Source: Buchnera aphidicola (Acyrthosiphon lactucae) (GTDB lineage: Bacteria; Pseudomonadota; Gammaproteobacteria; Enterobacterales; Enterobacteriaceae). Taken from it: DNA of 64,000 nucleotides. Positions 11,301 to 22,799 of this stretch are shown here, piece by piece. Position 1 is the first letter of the stretch. The number at the start of each line of letters is the position of its first letter. The stretch spans positions 578,336 to 642,335 of the forward strand of contig NZ_CP034891.1 in assembly GCF_005083565.1 (NCBI RefSeq), written 5' to 3'. A model generated the notes under the pieces. It did not search any database. It was not told the DNA's origin and worked only from the letters and a program-made list of their open reading frames with translations. The position numbers and the translations under genes are program-made.

Positions 11301-12353
11301 ATGACAAAATATATTTTTTCACAATTAATTTTAAATTGGTACCATAAAAATGGCAGAAAAAATTTACCATGGCAAAAAAATAAAACATTATATACAGTTT
11401 GGATATCTGAAATAATGTTACAACAAACCACAGTAAATTTTGTAATTCCTTATTTTAAAAAATTTATATTAAATTTTCCAAATATAAAATCTTTATATAA
11501 TAGCAAATTAGATGATATTTTATATTTATGGAGTGGTCTTGGATACTATAATAGAGCTCATAATATTTATAAATCTGCACATATAATTAATAAGAAATAT
11601 AAAGGAATATTTCCTAATCAATTTTTAGATGTTATTCAATTACCTGGAATAGGAAGATCTACAGCAGGAGCTATTTTATCTTTATCGTTAAATTTTAATT
11701 ATCCTATTTTAGATGGAAATGTAAAAAGAATTTTAATTCGTTATTATGGAATTATAGGATTTCTAAAAGACAAAAAAGTAGAAAAAAAATTATGGAATAT
11801 AATTGAATCAATTACACCAATACATAATACTGGAAAATTCAATCAAGGTATGATGGATATAGGTTCATCAATCTGCACATCTATAAAACCAAAATGTAAG
11901 ATTTGTCCATTAAATCAAGAATGCATTGCTCAAATAGAAAAAAAATGGGAAAAATACCCTTTAAAAAATATAAAAAAAATATATCCTGAAAAAATATCTT
12001 GGTTTATTGTAATTAAATATAAAAATAATTTTTGGCTAAGAAAGAATACAGAAGAAGATATTTGGAAAAATTTATTTTATTTTCCAAAATTTAATAATAA
12101 AGAAATAGCTTTAAATTGGTTAAAAGAAAAAAAAATACATATAAATACATGTGAAAATATGATATCATTTTTTCATAAATTTAGTCATTTTGTTTTACAT
12201 ATTCATCCTATTTTGATTACATTACCCTATATTTCAAAATTTTTTAAAGAAAACAATACAAATATTTGGTATAACTTAAAAAAACCCAAAAATATAGGAA
12301 TACCCCGACCAGTAGAGAAAATACTTGAACATTTTAAAAAAGATATTCTTTAA
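11301..12353 (+). CDS. mutY: Adenine DNA glycosylase MutY
   Basis: MutY removes adenine mispaired with 8-oxoguanine. Visible features are the N-terminal catalytic helix with LPWQ and MLQQT (catalytic Glu in SEIMLQQT), the HhH motif LPGIGRSTAGAIL, the catalytic Asp in ILDGNVKR, and the [4Fe-4S] cysteines in CTSIKPKCKICPLNQEC. A divergent C-terminal NUDIX-like domain recognises 8-oxoG. The start at 11301 (MTKYIFSQ) fits the family better than the Met five codons upstream. Length is about 350 residues, as in E. coli. It is followed by yggX 18 bases downstream, the conserved pair. Confidence 0.95.
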   Translation: MTKYIFSQLILNWYHKNGRKNLPWQKNKTLYTVWISEIMLQQTTVNFVIPYFKKFILNFPNIKSLYNSKLDDILYLWSGLGYYNRAHNIYKSAHIINKKYKGIFPNQFLDVIQLPGIGRSTAGAILSLSLNFNYPILDGNVKRILIRYYGIIGFLKDKKVEKKLWNIIESITPIHNTGKFNQGMMDIGSSICTSIKPKCKICPLNQECIAQIEKKWEKYPLKNIKKIYPEKISWFIVIKYKNNFWLRKNTEEDIWKNLFYFPKFNNKEIALNWLKEKKIHINTCENMISFFHKFSHFVLHIHPILITLPYISKFFKENNTNIWYNLKKPKNIGIPRPVEKILEHFKKDIL

Positions 12354-12371
12354 AAAAGGATTATTAAAATA

Positions 12372-12605
12372 ATGAACCGTATCATTTTTTGTACATTTTT
12401 TAAAAAAAAAATGGAAGGTCAAGATTTTCAATCTTATCCAGGTAAACTAGGTGAAAAAATATATGATCAAATTTCAAAAAAAGCATGGCAAAAATGGTTG
12501 ATTAAACAAACTATTTTAATTAACGAAAATAATCTTAATATGCTAGTCTTTAAAGATCGAAAAAAAATTGAAGAACATATGGAAAAATTTTTATTTAAAA
12601 AATAG
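12372..12605 (+). CDS. yggX: YggX family Fe(II)-trafficking/oxidative-damage protein
   Basis: This small protein protects Fe-S enzymes and MutY-linked repair against oxidative damage. At 77 residues it is shorter than E. coli YggX (91), having lost the C-terminal tail. The core is clearly conserved: NRIIFCTFFKK with the redox Cys, EGQDFQSYPGKLG, ISKKAWQKW and KQTILINENNLNM. It sits 18 bases after mutY, the same operon pair as in E. coli, and ends before a short spacer leading to murI. Confidence 0.93.
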   Translation: MNRIIFCTFFKKKMEGQDFQSYPGKLGEKIYDQISKKAWQKWLIKQTILINENNLNMLVFKDRKKIEEHMEKFLFKK

Positions 12606-12699
12606 AATCGTATTGCATTAAAAAATTCATATAAAATTTAAAATATTTTTTAAAATTAACTACATATAATATTACTTACTTTATAAAAAAATTCATACA

Positions 12700-13488
12700 A
12701 TGCTTATATTTGATTCTGGCGTCGGTGGATTATCTGTATTAAAAACTATAAAAAGAATTCTACCAAAAATTCATTATATTTATATATTAGATAATGAAGC
12801 ATTTCCATATGGAAATAAAACAGAAATATTTATTATCAAAAGAAGCATAAAAATAATTAATACAATAAAAAAAATTTATCCTATCAGTATAGTTGTAATT
12901 GCTTGTAATACAGTAAGCACTGTAGCTTTATCTGTTTTAAGAAATATATTTAATTTTCCTATTATTGGAATTTTCCCTTCTATAAAATCTGCTAAAAAAA
13001 TAACTAAAAATAAAATCATTGGTTTAATAGCTACTAAAGCAACAATTAATTCTTTTTATACTAAAAAAATAATATGTAAAAACTCTTCTTCTAATACTCT
13101 AAAAATCATAGGTACAAATAAATTAGCTTTAATAGCTGAAAAAAAAATTCGGGGTTATTCAGTCTCAAGAATTCAATTAAAAAATATTTTCAAACCATGG
13201 ATTAAGTTGCCAATATATCCTGATACCATCATATTAGGATGTACTCATTTCTCATTATTAGAAGAAGAAATAAAAAATATTCTATGCATAAGATCACCAA
13301 TTAATTTTATTGATTCAATTGAAATAGTTGCGTCTCAAATTGAAAATTATTTCAATCAATTAAAAATGGAGCAAAAAATAAAAAAAAATATTTTTTTATA
13401 TTCAAAAAAAAGTGACAGCTTAAAAAGCCTATTATTTTTTTTGAAAGAATATAAATTTAAAATAATAAAACATATTAATTTATATTAA
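12700..13488 (+). CDS. murI: Glutamate racemase
   Basis: MurI makes D-glutamate for peptidoglycan, consistent with amiB and ftsN also persisting here. The two catalytic cysteines are in VIACNTVST (about residue 69) and LGCTHFSLL (about 178). The N-terminal FDSGVGGLSVL with the catalytic Asp/Ser is present. The protein of about 262 residues lacks the roughly 20-residue N-terminal extension of E. coli MurI. The frame stays open upstream of the ATG, so a non-ATG start cannot be excluded. Its 3' end overlaps the convergent sbcB by 14 bases. Confidence 0.93.
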   Translation: MLIFDSGVGGLSVLKTIKRILPKIHYIYILDNEAFPYGNKTEIFIIKRSIKIINTIKKIYPISIVVIACNTVSTVALSVLRNIFNFPIIGIFPSIKSAKKITKNKIIGLIATKATINSFYTKKIICKNSSSNTLKIIGTNKLALIAEKKIRGYSVSRIQLKNIFKPWIKLPIYPDTIILGCTHFSLLEEEIKNILCIRSPINFIDSIEIVASQIENYFNQLKMEQKIKKNIFLYSKKSDSLKSLLFFLKEYKFKIIKHINLY

Positions 13489-14920
13489 TATCTTTAAAAA
13501 ATAATTTTTTATATTTTTTTAAAACATAATCTAGTAATTTTTTTAATAAAATTACTTTATCTAAATTATTAGAATATTTTTCTAATAAGGATTGAATTTT
13601 ATTTTGATATTCTTTTAAAGATAGTGGATTAAAAATATTCATACAATGTTTTAACCATATTTCTTTTTCATTTTTATCTAATGAATTAAAAAAATTACGA
13701 GCACGATAACGAAAAAGAAGAGTTTTTAAACGCGAATCATGAAAATTAAAATTAATATTTTTTAAAAAAAATGGTTGAGTATTTCTAATTATTTTTATAC
13801 TTTTTTTATCATGTGAGTTGAAAAAAGAATGATATATTTCTAAATCAACATTAAAGGATTGATTATTTTGTTTTTTTTTAGAAAAAATAATTTTAATATT
13901 TTCAATAAAAAAATTATCTTTTTTTATTAAATTAATATTTTTATTAAATATATCTCTATTTAAATTTAAGCGATTATAGTCTTCATTTCGCATTGTTTGA
14001 ATTGGTGCTAGCATAGGACAACGATTTAAATATAATAATACTATTCCTAAATCAAATAAATTCTTAATAAGAAGATTATCAAAATGTATTTTTTTAAAAA
14101 TATTTATTAATTTTTTAATGTCTTTAAATAAATCAACAGCAATTAATATATTACTATTATTATCATCCCATATTATCGGAAGTATAACACTCATATTATG
14201 CCGAACAGCGCCAAAAAAACTAGAAATATAGATTACAGGTTTAAAATTTTTTAAATTAATGAATTTATATAGTTCATTTTTTGTTCTTATTTTAAAATAA
14301 AAATCAAAAAGTTTTGGTTGTTTTTTTTTAACAAGTTTTGCCATTTCAATAGTTGCATATACATCTGAAATAGCATCATGTGCATTTAAATGTATAATAT
14401 TATTCATCTGTGTTAAATCTGATAGTTTAAAACTTGGCAATCCTAATTTATTTCTAGGCCATTTTATACCGTTAGGCCTTAATACATAACATGCTCGTAA
14501 TAAATTCAATAAATCCCAACGAGAATTTCCATTCTTCCAACTCCATTCATAAGGATCAAAAAAATTTCGATAAAATATATTTCTTGTGATTTCATCATCA
14601 AAATTAATATTATTGTAACCTACAATACAAGTATTAGATTGTCTTAAAATATTATATATTTTTTTAGAAAAAATATATTCATTAGTTCCATTTTTTTCTG
14701 TATATTGAGGGGTAATACCAGTAATTAAAACGGAATGGGGGTCAGGTAAATAATCATCTGATGGGAAACAATAAAAATACTGTGGATCATCTATAATATT
14801 TAAATTCATATCTGTTCTGATACATGCAAATTGAGCGGGTTTATCTAAAGACGGATGTATACCAAAAGTTTCATAATCATAAAATAAAAAAGTCGGTGTT
14901 GTTTTTTTTAATTGCATCAT
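13475..14920 (-). CDS. sbcB: Exodeoxyribonuclease I
   Basis: ExoI is the processive 3'-5' single-strand DNA exonuclease used in recombination and mismatch repair. DEDD catalytic residues are visible in FYDYETFGIHP (residues about 13-23), GYNNINFDDEIT and NAHDAISDVYATI. The middle SH3-like and C-terminal helical regions follow. The 481 residues match E. coli (475). The start could be either of two adjacent Met codons. The 3' ends of sbcB and murI overlap. Other recombination exonucleases are not in this window. Confidence 0.94.
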   Translation of the reverse strand: MMQLKKTTPTFLFYDYETFGIHPSLDKPAQFACIRTDMNLNIIDDPQYFYCFPSDDYLPDPHSVLITGITPQYTEKNGTNEYIFSKKIYNILRQSNTCIVGYNNINFDDEITRNIFYRNFFDPYEWSWKNGNSRWDLLNLLRACYVLRPNGIKWPRNKLGLPSFKLSDLTQMNNIIHLNAHDAISDVYATIEMAKLVKKKQPKLFDFYFKIRTKNELYKFINLKNFKPVIYISSFFGAVRHNMSVILPIIWDDNNSNILIAVDLFKDIKKLINIFKKIHFDNLLIKNLFDLGIVLLYLNRCPMLAPIQTMRNEDYNRLNLNRDIFNKNINLIKKDNFFIENIKIIFSKKKQNNQSFNVDLEIYHSFFNSHDKKSIKIIRNTQPFFLKNINFNFHDSRLKTLLFRYRARNFFNSLDKNEKEIWLKHCMNIFNPLSLKEYQNKIQSLLEKYSNNLDKVILLKKLLDYVLKKYKKLFFKDININ

Positions 14921-15010
14921 TTTTAATTTTAATAAAATAATAAAATATTAAACTCCTAAAAATTCATTCAATTAATAAAATTGAATATAAATATAAAAAG
15001 GCTTCTTAAA

Positions 15011-15319
15011 ATGTCAGATACAAAAAAATCATTTAAAAATGTATTAGAATTTGTACACAAATTTAGAAGAAAAAATAAAATTAAAAGAGAAATAAATGAC
15101 CTTGAAAAAAAAATAAGAGATAACAAAAAAAGAATATTACTTTTAGATAATCTTAGTCAATATATTAGATTAGATATGAATTATGAAGAAATTAAAAAAA
15201 TAATTTGTATGATGAAAAACGATTATGAAGATCGAGTAGATGACTACATTGTTAAAAGTGCAGAATTATCAAAAGAAAAAAGAAATCTATCAAAAGAACT
15301 AAAATCAATTATTAATTAA
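15011..15319 (+). CDS. tmaR: Pole-localizer protein TmaR (YeeX)
   Basis: TmaR forms polar clusters in E. coli that sequester PTS enzyme I. The match to E. coli YeeX is strong: [53 protein letters not shown] and KNAELSKE-like AELSKEKR. The whole protein looks like a two-helix coiled coil. The start at 15011 ([10 protein letters not shown]) is taken because ten upstream in-frame codons have no family counterpart. Length is about 102 residues. It lies between sbcB and two tRNA genes, and is of interest because the mannitol PTS is also retained in this window. Confidence 0.9.
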   Translation: MSDTKKSFKNVLEFVHKFRRKNKIKREINDLEKKIRDNKKRILLLDNLSQYIRLDMNYEEIKKIICMMKNDYEDRVDDYIVKSAELSKEKRNLSKELKSIIN

Positions 15320-15334
15320 AAAATAAAATTTTTT

Positions 15335-15407
15335 CTCCTCTGACTGGATTCGAACCAGTGACATACGGATTAACAGTCCGCCGTTCTACCAACTGAACTA
15401 CAGAGGA
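15335..15407 (-). tRNA. tRNA-Asn (GTT)
   Basis: On the minus strand the sequence folds as a full cloverleaf: acceptor TCCTCTG/CAGAGGA, D-arm GTTC..GAAC type, anticodon loop CTGTTAA with anticodon GTT, and T-arm CTGG-TTCGAAT-CCAG. The discriminator is G. The 3' CCA is not encoded (the next bases read AAA) and must be added by the CCA enzyme. It is almost identical to E. coli asn tRNA. Confidence 0.96.
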
Positions 15408-15560
15408 ATACAAATATATATACCAAAATTTTCTATACGTGTCAAATATATTTTATATATGTCACATACATATATATATTTTTAAAAAATATAAAATTTT
15501 TTTAAAAGATTTCTAGATTATTAGAAAAAATTGATTTATAGTAATAGAGTAAAAAAATAT

Positions 15561-15633
15561 GGCCCTTTAGCTCAGTGGTAAGAGCAAGCGACTCATAATC
15601 GCTTGGTCGCTGGTTCAAATCCAGCAAGGGCCA
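15561..15633 (+). tRNA. ileX: tRNA-Ile2 (CAT anticodon, lysidine-modified)
   Basis: The cloverleaf has acceptor GGCCCTT/AAGGGCC, anticodon loop CTCATAA with anticodon CAT, and T-arm GCTGG-TTCAAAT-CCAGC. The body matches E. coli ileX (GCGACTCATAATCGC stem and TTGGTCGC) far better than elongator Met tRNA. I therefore call it the AUA-reading Ile tRNA, whose C34 is converted to lysidine by TilS. No CCA is encoded. AUA is a very common codon in this AT-rich genome, which makes this gene indispensable. Confidence 0.9.
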
Positions 15634-15758
15634 TCAAATAAAATTAAATTTTTCTATATTTTATAAAATAAAAATAAAATCATGCTAATTTTTAATATAA
15701 GTTATTAATTTGTAAAATATTATTCTAAATTTTTACAATTAATTAGGATTTAATTTTT

Positions 15759-16400
15759 ATGGACTGGAAAAAAGAATTTATTCATTTCTCTTTTAAAAAA
15801 AAAGCATTAAAATTCGGAACTTTTAAGTTAAAATCAGGACGAACTAGTCCTTACTTTTTTAATTCAGGATTACTTTCTACAGGAACCGATATTATTAAAA
15901 TTGGTTTATTTTATGCTCATTCTATAATAGATTCAAAGATAGAATTCGATGTTTTATTTGGTCCTGCATATAAAGGCATTCCTATAGCTGTAGCTACTTC
16001 TATAGCATTGAAAAACCACTATAATTTAAACGTCTCATATGCATTTAATAGGAAAGAACATAAGAAATATGGAGAAAAAGGAAATTTAATAGGAAAAAAA
16101 ATATATAAGAAAAGAATTGTTATCTTAGATGATGTAATAACATCAGGTACAGCAATACATCATTCTATTAAAATTATCGAAAAACAAGGAGCAGAAATAT
16201 CTTCGGTTTTTGTATTGTTAGATCGCAAGGAAAAAGGAAAAAGAAATTTATCTACTATAAACAATCTTAAACATCAAAAAACCTATAAAATCATTTCTAT
16301 AATCACTATTGAAGATTTAATATCATATTTATTAGACGATAAAAAATTAAAAAAACATATACCTGAATTAATAAAGTATCGTGAAAAATATGGAATTTAA
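15759..16400 (+). CDS. pyrE: Orotate phosphoribosyltransferase
   Basis: PyrE converts orotate and PRPP to OMP in de novo pyrimidine synthesis. The 213-residue protein equals the E. coli length. The substrate region KSGRTSPYFFNSG, GPAYKGIPIA, the flexible loop NRKEHKKYGEKG and the PRPP-binding motif VILDDVITSGTA are all intact. It is convergent with dut, 29 bases apart. In E. coli dut and pyrE are also near neighbours. No attenuator-like leader with a U-rich hairpin is evident upstream. Confidence 0.96.
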   Translation: MDWKKEFIHFSFKKKALKFGTFKLKSGRTSPYFFNSGLLSTGTDIIKIGLFYAHSIIDSKIEFDVLFGPAYKGIPIAVATSIALKNHYNLNVSYAFNRKEHKKYGEKGNLIGKKIYKKRIVILDDVITSGTAIHHSIKIIEKQGAEISSVFVLLDRKEKGKRNLSTINNLKHQKTYKIISIITIEDLISYLLDDKKLKKHIPELIKYREKYGI

Positions 16401-16429
16401 AGAAATTTTTATGATATTATACTTATTTA

Positions 16430-16885
16430 TTAGATCATACCAGAATGACCAAAACCTTTTTTTGAACGCGAAGTTTTATTAAATTCTTTTACTAAAGAAA
16501 AACATGGTCTAATAATTGGAACAAAGATTATTTGTGCTACTCTATCATCTGGATTAATATAAAAATCTGTTTTACTACGATTCCAGAGAGATACCATTAA
16601 TTCACCTTGATAATCAGAATCAATTAACCCAACTAAATTACCTAATACAATACCTTTTTTGTGGCCCAGTCCAGATCTAGGCAAAATCAATGCCGTAATA
16701 TTAGGATTCGCAATATATATTGCTATTCCAGTCGGTACCAAAATAGTTTGCTCAGATTTTAACCTAATTTTTTTTTCTAAACAAACTCTAAGATCTAGAC
16801 CAGATGATCCTAAAGTTGCATATGAAGGCAAAGAAAAATTTTTTTTTATACGCGAGTCTAAAATTTTTATTTCAATATTATTCAT
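16430..16885 (-). CDS. dut: dUTP diphosphatase (dUTPase)
   Basis: Dut hydrolyses dUTP to dUMP, which prevents uracil incorporation and feeds dTMP synthesis. All five trimeric-dUTPase motifs are visible: [43 protein letters not shown] and the C-terminal P-loop-like [10 protein letters not shown]. The 151 residues match E. coli (about 151). It starts 44 bases after the stop of cysQ on the same strand and may be its distal partner. Confidence 0.96.
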   Translation of the reverse strand: MNNIEIKILDSRIKKNFSLPSYATLGSSGLDLRVCLEKKIRLKSEQTILVPTGIAIYIANPNITALILPRSGLGHKKGIVLGNLVGLIDSDYQGELMVSLWNRSKTDFYINPDDRVAQIIFVPIIRPCFSLVKEFNKTSRSKKGFGHSGMI

Positions 16886-16929
16886 AATAAAATTATATAT
16901 TTTTTTAAAGATATACGTTAAATGAAAAA

Positions 16930-17685
16930 TTATAACCCAGATGCATAAAATCCTGAATTAACAAAAGAAAAACTAGAAGAAGATAACGAATAATTCAAAT
17001 CCTCACCAGTCCATGTTTTTACTTTTCCTCCAGCTGCAATTACAATGGCCTGGCCAGCAGCAGTATCCCATATATGAGTATTTCCAAAACGTGGATAAAT
17101 TTGAGCCGTTCCTTCAGCTATTAAACAAAATTTTAGTGACGAACCTAGTTTTTTTAATTTATAATTTTTTATTTCTTCTAAATAATTTTTTAGTTCTTGA
17201 TCGGGATGTGATCGACTTGTAATTAATACTGGCACAGTTGACTGAGAAACACTAATTTTTTCTTTTAATCCTATTTTTTTTTCTTTCCAAGCATAATTAT
17301 AAAATGAAGAATATAAAATATCAAAAAATGGAGCATATATTACTCCTAATATCGGAATTCCATTTTCAACTAAGCTGATATTGACTGTAAACTCCCCATT
17401 TTTTTTTAAAAATTCTTTAGTCCCATCTAATGGATCAATTAACCAATATTTTTTCCAATTACTATAAACTTTAAAATCATATGATGCTTCTTCAGAAAGA
17501 ATTGGGATTTCGGGAGTAATTGACAGTAGCCCTTTTTGAATTATATTATTAGCTGCATAATCAACATTAGTTATAGGAGTTTTATCTGATTTATAAGAAA
17601 CATTTATAATTTTTTTTTTAGAATCATAAAATTTCATAACACAAGTACCAGCACAGCGAGCTAATTGACAAATTTTATCTAACAT
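16930..17685 (-). CDS. cysQ: 3'(2'),5'-bisphosphate nucleotidase CysQ
   Basis: CysQ degrades 3'-phosphoadenosine 5'-phosphate, a by-product of sulfate assimilation. The inositol monophosphatase-fold motifs are present: ILSEEAS, the metal site [14 protein letters not shown], and the C-terminal [17 protein letters not shown]. The length of 251 residues is close to E. coli (246). Presence of the gene suggests that the symbiont reduces sulfate itself, as some Buchnera do; no other cys genes are in the window. It lies just downstream of rplI on the same strand. Confidence 0.93.
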   Translation of the reverse strand: MLDKICQLARCAGTCVMKFYDSKKKIINVSYKSDKTPITNVDYAANNIIQKGLLSITPEIPILSEEASYDFKVYSNWKKYWLIDPLDGTKEFLKKNGEFTVNISLVENGIPILGVIYAPFFDILYSSFYNYAWKEKKIGLKEKISVSQSTVPVLITSRSHPDQELKNYLEEIKNYKLKKLGSSLKFCLIAEGTAQIYPRFGNTHIWDTAAGQAIVIAAGGKVKTWTGEDLNYSLSSSSFSFVNSGFYASGL

Positions 17686-17726
17686 TTTGCGCCATATATT
17701 TAATAATATTAAAAAAATTTTAAAAA

Positions 17727-18179
17727 TTAATTTTTTGCAATTATATTAACTGTAAACTCGATGGAAATTTTTTTATGGGGTTGAAAAATCACTATATGTT
17801 CTCCAACTTGACGCAGTAAACCATTAGGCATTCGAATTTCTTTTTTATTAATTTTTATACCTAGTAATGTAATTGCTTTAATAATATTTCTAACACCTAC
17901 AGAACCAAATATCTTACCTTCTTTACCAACTTTAGATGAAATTATGATCGAATTTATTTTTTTTAATTTTTTAGCTCTTGACTCTGCTATAAGAAATTTG
18001 CTAATTTTTTCTTGCTCTAAAGCAAAACGTTGAGCTTCAAAAGATTCGATGTTTTTTTTATTAGCTAAAATAGCCTTTCCTTTTGGAATTAAAAAATTCC
18101 TCGCATAACCAGATTTGACATTTATAATTGCACCTGACTCGCCTAACTTATAAATTTTAGATAAAAGAATAACTTCCAT
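17727..18179 (-). CDS. rplI: 50S ribosomal protein L9
   Basis: L9 has an N-terminal globular 23S-binding domain (VILLSKIYKLGESGAIINVKSG, RNFLIPKGKA), a long central helix, and a C-terminal domain ending in the beta-rich HIVIFQPHKKISIEF segment. The 150 residues match the family. It is the last gene of the rpsF-rpsR-rplI operon, 43 bases after rpsR. Confidence 0.96.
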   Translation of the reverse strand: MEVILLSKIYKLGESGAIINVKSGYARNFLIPKGKAILANKKNIESFEAQRFALEQEKISKFLIAESRAKKLKKINSIIISSKVGKEGKIFGSVGVRNIIKAITLLGIKINKKEIRMPNGLLRQVGEHIVIFQPHKKISIEFTVNIIAKN

Positions 18180-18222
18180 AATTTCTTGTTCTCTTTTTCT
18201 GTAATATAATAATTAAATAATC

Positions 18223-18450
<228 letters not shown>

Positions 18451-18576
18451 TTATTTTTTCTCCAAAAATTATTATAGATCATTAAAAATTTTACATCATT
18501 TATTCATAATAAATACTATGATATTTTAAAAAGATTCACGATATTATTTTTTTCAAAAAAATTAAATATATTAAAA

Positions 18577-18918
18577 TTATTTTTTTTCTTTTTTATCATC
18601 TTTTAATTTTAAAATAGGTGATGATTCAACTACTGCTTTTTTCATTAACATAATTATATTGCGAAGTATTATATTATTAAAACGAAATTCTGTTTCTAAA
18701 AGTGTTATGGTTTTAGGAAAAACCTCTATATTCATTAGAACATAATGTGCTTTTTGTATTTTTTTAATCGAATAAGATAGTTGACGTCTACCCCAATCTT
18801 CCAAACGATGTATAACGCCATTGTTGTCATGGATAATTTTTTTATATTTTTCAATTAATAACGGTACTTTTTCACTTTGATCAGAATGAACCATAAATAT
18901 TATTTCATAATGACGCAT
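18577..18918 (-). CDS. rpsF: 30S ribosomal protein S6
   Basis: S6 binds next to S18 on the small subunit. The core [38 protein letters not shown] and [13 protein letters not shown] is clear. The C-terminus is short and Lys-rich without the polyglutamate-accepting tail of E. coli. Length is 113 residues. It is the first gene of the operon. A good purine-rich ribosome site (GAAAGGAGC) lies just before the ATG. Confidence 0.96.
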   Translation of the reverse strand: MRHYEIIFMVHSDQSEKVPLLIEKYKKIIHDNNGVIHRLEDWGRRQLSYSIKKIQKAHYVLMNIEVFPKTITLLETEFRFNNIILRNIIMLMKKAVVESSPILKLKDDKKEKK

Positions 18919-19081
18919 TAAAATGCTCCTTTCGGTTTATTTAGCTTCTTTATAAGATAGTTTTGATAAATATTTTCTAAGGAAGCAAGGAACTGTTTTT
19001 AAATATTTTAGATAATTATTTTATATAATATTTTAATTTTTCTAATAAATCAATTTTATTTCATATTTTGAGAAAATAAAA

Positions 19082-21277
19082 TTAATAAAACTTATGTAAA
19101 GATAATTCTATTTTTCTTTCATTCAAATCAACAGAAATAACTTTGACTTGTAAAGTATCGCCAAGACAATAAGTGTTTTTACTAGACTTTCCAATTAATT
19201 TAAGTGCTAAAGAATCAAAATAATAGTAATCATCATTTAAAGAAGCTATATGAACTAAACCATCAATAAAAAACTGATTTAATCGAACAAAAAAACCAAA
19301 TGAAGTCACATTAGAAATGACACCATTTAATATACAACCTATTTTATTATACATAAAGTCACATTTTAACCAATCAATTACGTCTCTACTTGCTTCATCT
19401 GCACGTCTTTCAGTTATAGAACAATGTACTCCTATTTTTTTCATTTCACTAGTACTATACAAATCAGGACTAGAAAAATTATAATTATTGAAAGACATAT
19501 TTTTATTCTTTAATAATAAATGTTTAATAATTCTATGTAGTATAAGATCGGGATAACGTCTAATAGGTGAAGTAAAATGAACATAACTAGATAAAGATAA
19601 ACCAAAATGACCGCGATTCTCTGGAGAGTATACAGCTTGTTGCATAGAACGTAACAATATTGTTTGAATCATTTCATATTCAGGACGATTAGAAATATTT
19701 CTTAATAAATTTGAATAATGAAAAGATTCTGGAACATCTCCTCCTGATAATGTAAGTCCTAGTTCATTTAAAAATGAACGAAAACTAACAACATTTTCTT
19801 TTTTAGGATGATCATGATTACGAAATAAAACAGGATGCTTATGTTTTTCAACAAAATATGCTGAAGCTATATTTGCTAAAATCATACATGATTCAATAAA
19901 TTTATGTGCATCATTTCGAATATTTTGATGAATATTTTCAATTCTAGAATTAGAATTTAAAATAAATTTAGGTTCTATAGTCTCAAAATAAATACCTTTT
20001 TTAGAAATATTGTCTTTATTTAATATTTTTTGTAAAGATGATAAGTTTTCTATATCTTTTAAAAATTTTTTATATTTAGAACGTAAAAAGAAATCACCAT
20101 TCCAAATTTTGAAAATCTCGTCATATGTGAATCGTCCTTGAGAACATATAATTGCTTCATAATGTTTATAGCTAATTAGTTCTCCTTTATTTGACAAACT
20201 CATTTCACATATTAAACATAAACGTTCTACATAAGGATTTAAAGAACACAAATCCGTAGAAATTTTTTCTGGTAACATAGGAATAACTAATGAAGGAAAA
20301 TATATAGATGTACCTCTTTTTAAGGCTTCTTTATCTAAAGGAGTATCAGGTTGAACATAAAAACTTACATCTGCAATAGCTACCCATAAATTCCAACCTT
20401 CTTCTAATTTTTCTTTTCTTTTACAAAAAACAGCATCATCAAAATCCCTAGCATCTTCATCATCAATTGTAAAAAAAGGAAGATTTCTTAAATCTATACG
20501 ATTTTTGAAGTTACATTGATTTATTTTATTAGTAATTTTATACAATTGTTTTTTAATTTCTTCTGACCATAAAGAGGGAATAGAATATGTACGTAATGCT
20601 ATATCTATAGCTAAATTAGTACTCATTTCTTTTCCAAGAATTTCTACTATAAATCCCTGTATTTTATTATTTCTTATAGGATGCTGCTTTAATTTTACTA
20701 CTACAATAGATCCTATAGAAATATCTTCTTTAATAGTTGAAAAAATAAAAATTTTAAAACAAAAACGAGCATCATCTGGAATTACAAATTTAATTTCATT
20801 ATTAATATAGTATCTACCAACAATTAATACATTATTAGGTTGTAATAATTTTAAAAATCTTGCTGAACTCCTTCTTTTTCCATGAGTATTAACAATATGA
20901 GCAAGAATAATATCACCATGAATACAAGATTTCATTTGTTCTGATGAAAGCCAAAGATCTTCTTTTAATGTTTCTGTTCTAAGAAAACCATAACCATCTC
21001 TATGCCCTATAACTTTCCCTGTAACCACTTTCAGACTGTCAGGAGCAATATAACAACGATTTTTAGTATATATGACTTGACCATCTCGTTCCATTGCTCT
21101 TAATCTTCGACGTAATGCTTTTTTCCCTTCTTGATTATTAATACCGAATTTTTTTTCTAAATTTTTTTGACTTATTAGATCTGAATATTTTCTAAGCCAT
21201 GATGAAATATATTCTCGACTAGGAATTGGATTTTTATATTTATTAGCTTCTCTTTTTTGGTAGGGATCTACTACCAT
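19082..21277 (-). CDS. rnr: Ribonuclease R
   Basis: RNase R is a 3'-5' exoribonuclease that degrades structured RNA and acts in rRNA quality control. Domains in order are an N-terminal helix-turn-helix, two cold-shock domains (GYGFLRTETLKEDLWLSSEQM near 95-115), the catalytic RNB domain (IDDEDARDFDDAVF near 275, then HFTSPIRRYPDLILHR), and a C-terminal S1 domain ending KIELSLHK. The 731 residues compare with 813 in E. coli; the missing part is the basic Lys-rich tail after S1. The DEAD-box-linked exonuclease partners are not in this window. Confidence 0.96.
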   Translation of the reverse strand: MVVDPYQKREANKYKNPIPSREYISSWLRKYSDLISQKNLEKKFGINNQEGKKALRRRLRAMERDGQVIYTKNRCYIAPDSLKVVTGKVIGHRDGYGFLRTETLKEDLWLSSEQMKSCIHGDIILAHIVNTHGKRRSSARFLKLLQPNNVLIVGRYYINNEIKFVIPDDARFCFKIFIFSTIKEDISIGSIVVVKLKQHPIRNNKIQGFIVEILGKEMSTNLAIDIALRTYSIPSLWSEEIKKQLYKITNKINQCNFKNRIDLRNLPFFTIDDEDARDFDDAVFCKRKEKLEEGWNLWVAIADVSFYVQPDTPLDKEALKRGTSIYFPSLVIPMLPEKISTDLCSLNPYVERLCLICEMSLSNKGELISYKHYEAIICSQGRFTYDEIFKIWNGDFFLRSKYKKFLKDIENLSSLQKILNKDNISKKGIYFETIEPKFILNSNSRIENIHQNIRNDAHKFIESCMILANIASAYFVEKHKHPVLFRNHDHPKKENVVSFRSFLNELGLTLSGGDVPESFHYSNLLRNISNRPEYEMIQTILLRSMQQAVYSPENRGHFGLSLSSYVHFTSPIRRYPDLILHRIIKHLLLKNKNMSFNNYNFSSPDLYSTSEMKKIGVHCSITERRADEASRDVIDWLKCDFMYNKIGCILNGVISNVTSFGFFVRLNQFFIDGLVHIASLNDDYYYFDSLALKLIGKSSKNTYCLGDTLQVKVISVDLNERKIELSLHKFY

Positions 21278-21453
21278 ATTTACTTCTCCATGTATATTAT
21301 TTTATAATATAATTATATATATTAATAAATCTTAATAAATTTTGATAAATTTTGATTTGATAAATTTTGATAAATTTTTTCTTATTTAACTCATTAAGAT
21401 TCTAATTAAAATGGAAATTGATGTTTAATTTTTAATATTAAAAAAATTTATTT

Positions 21454-22764
<1,311 letters not shown>

Positions 22765-22799
22765 TTATCAAATATTTTTAATTATTAAATTTAAAATTA

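Noticed and set aside
15561..15633. Elongator tRNA-Met, from the CAT anticodon
   Set aside because: The stems and loops match E. coli ileX almost base for base and differ clearly from metT, so the Ile2 (lysidine) tRNA is the better call.
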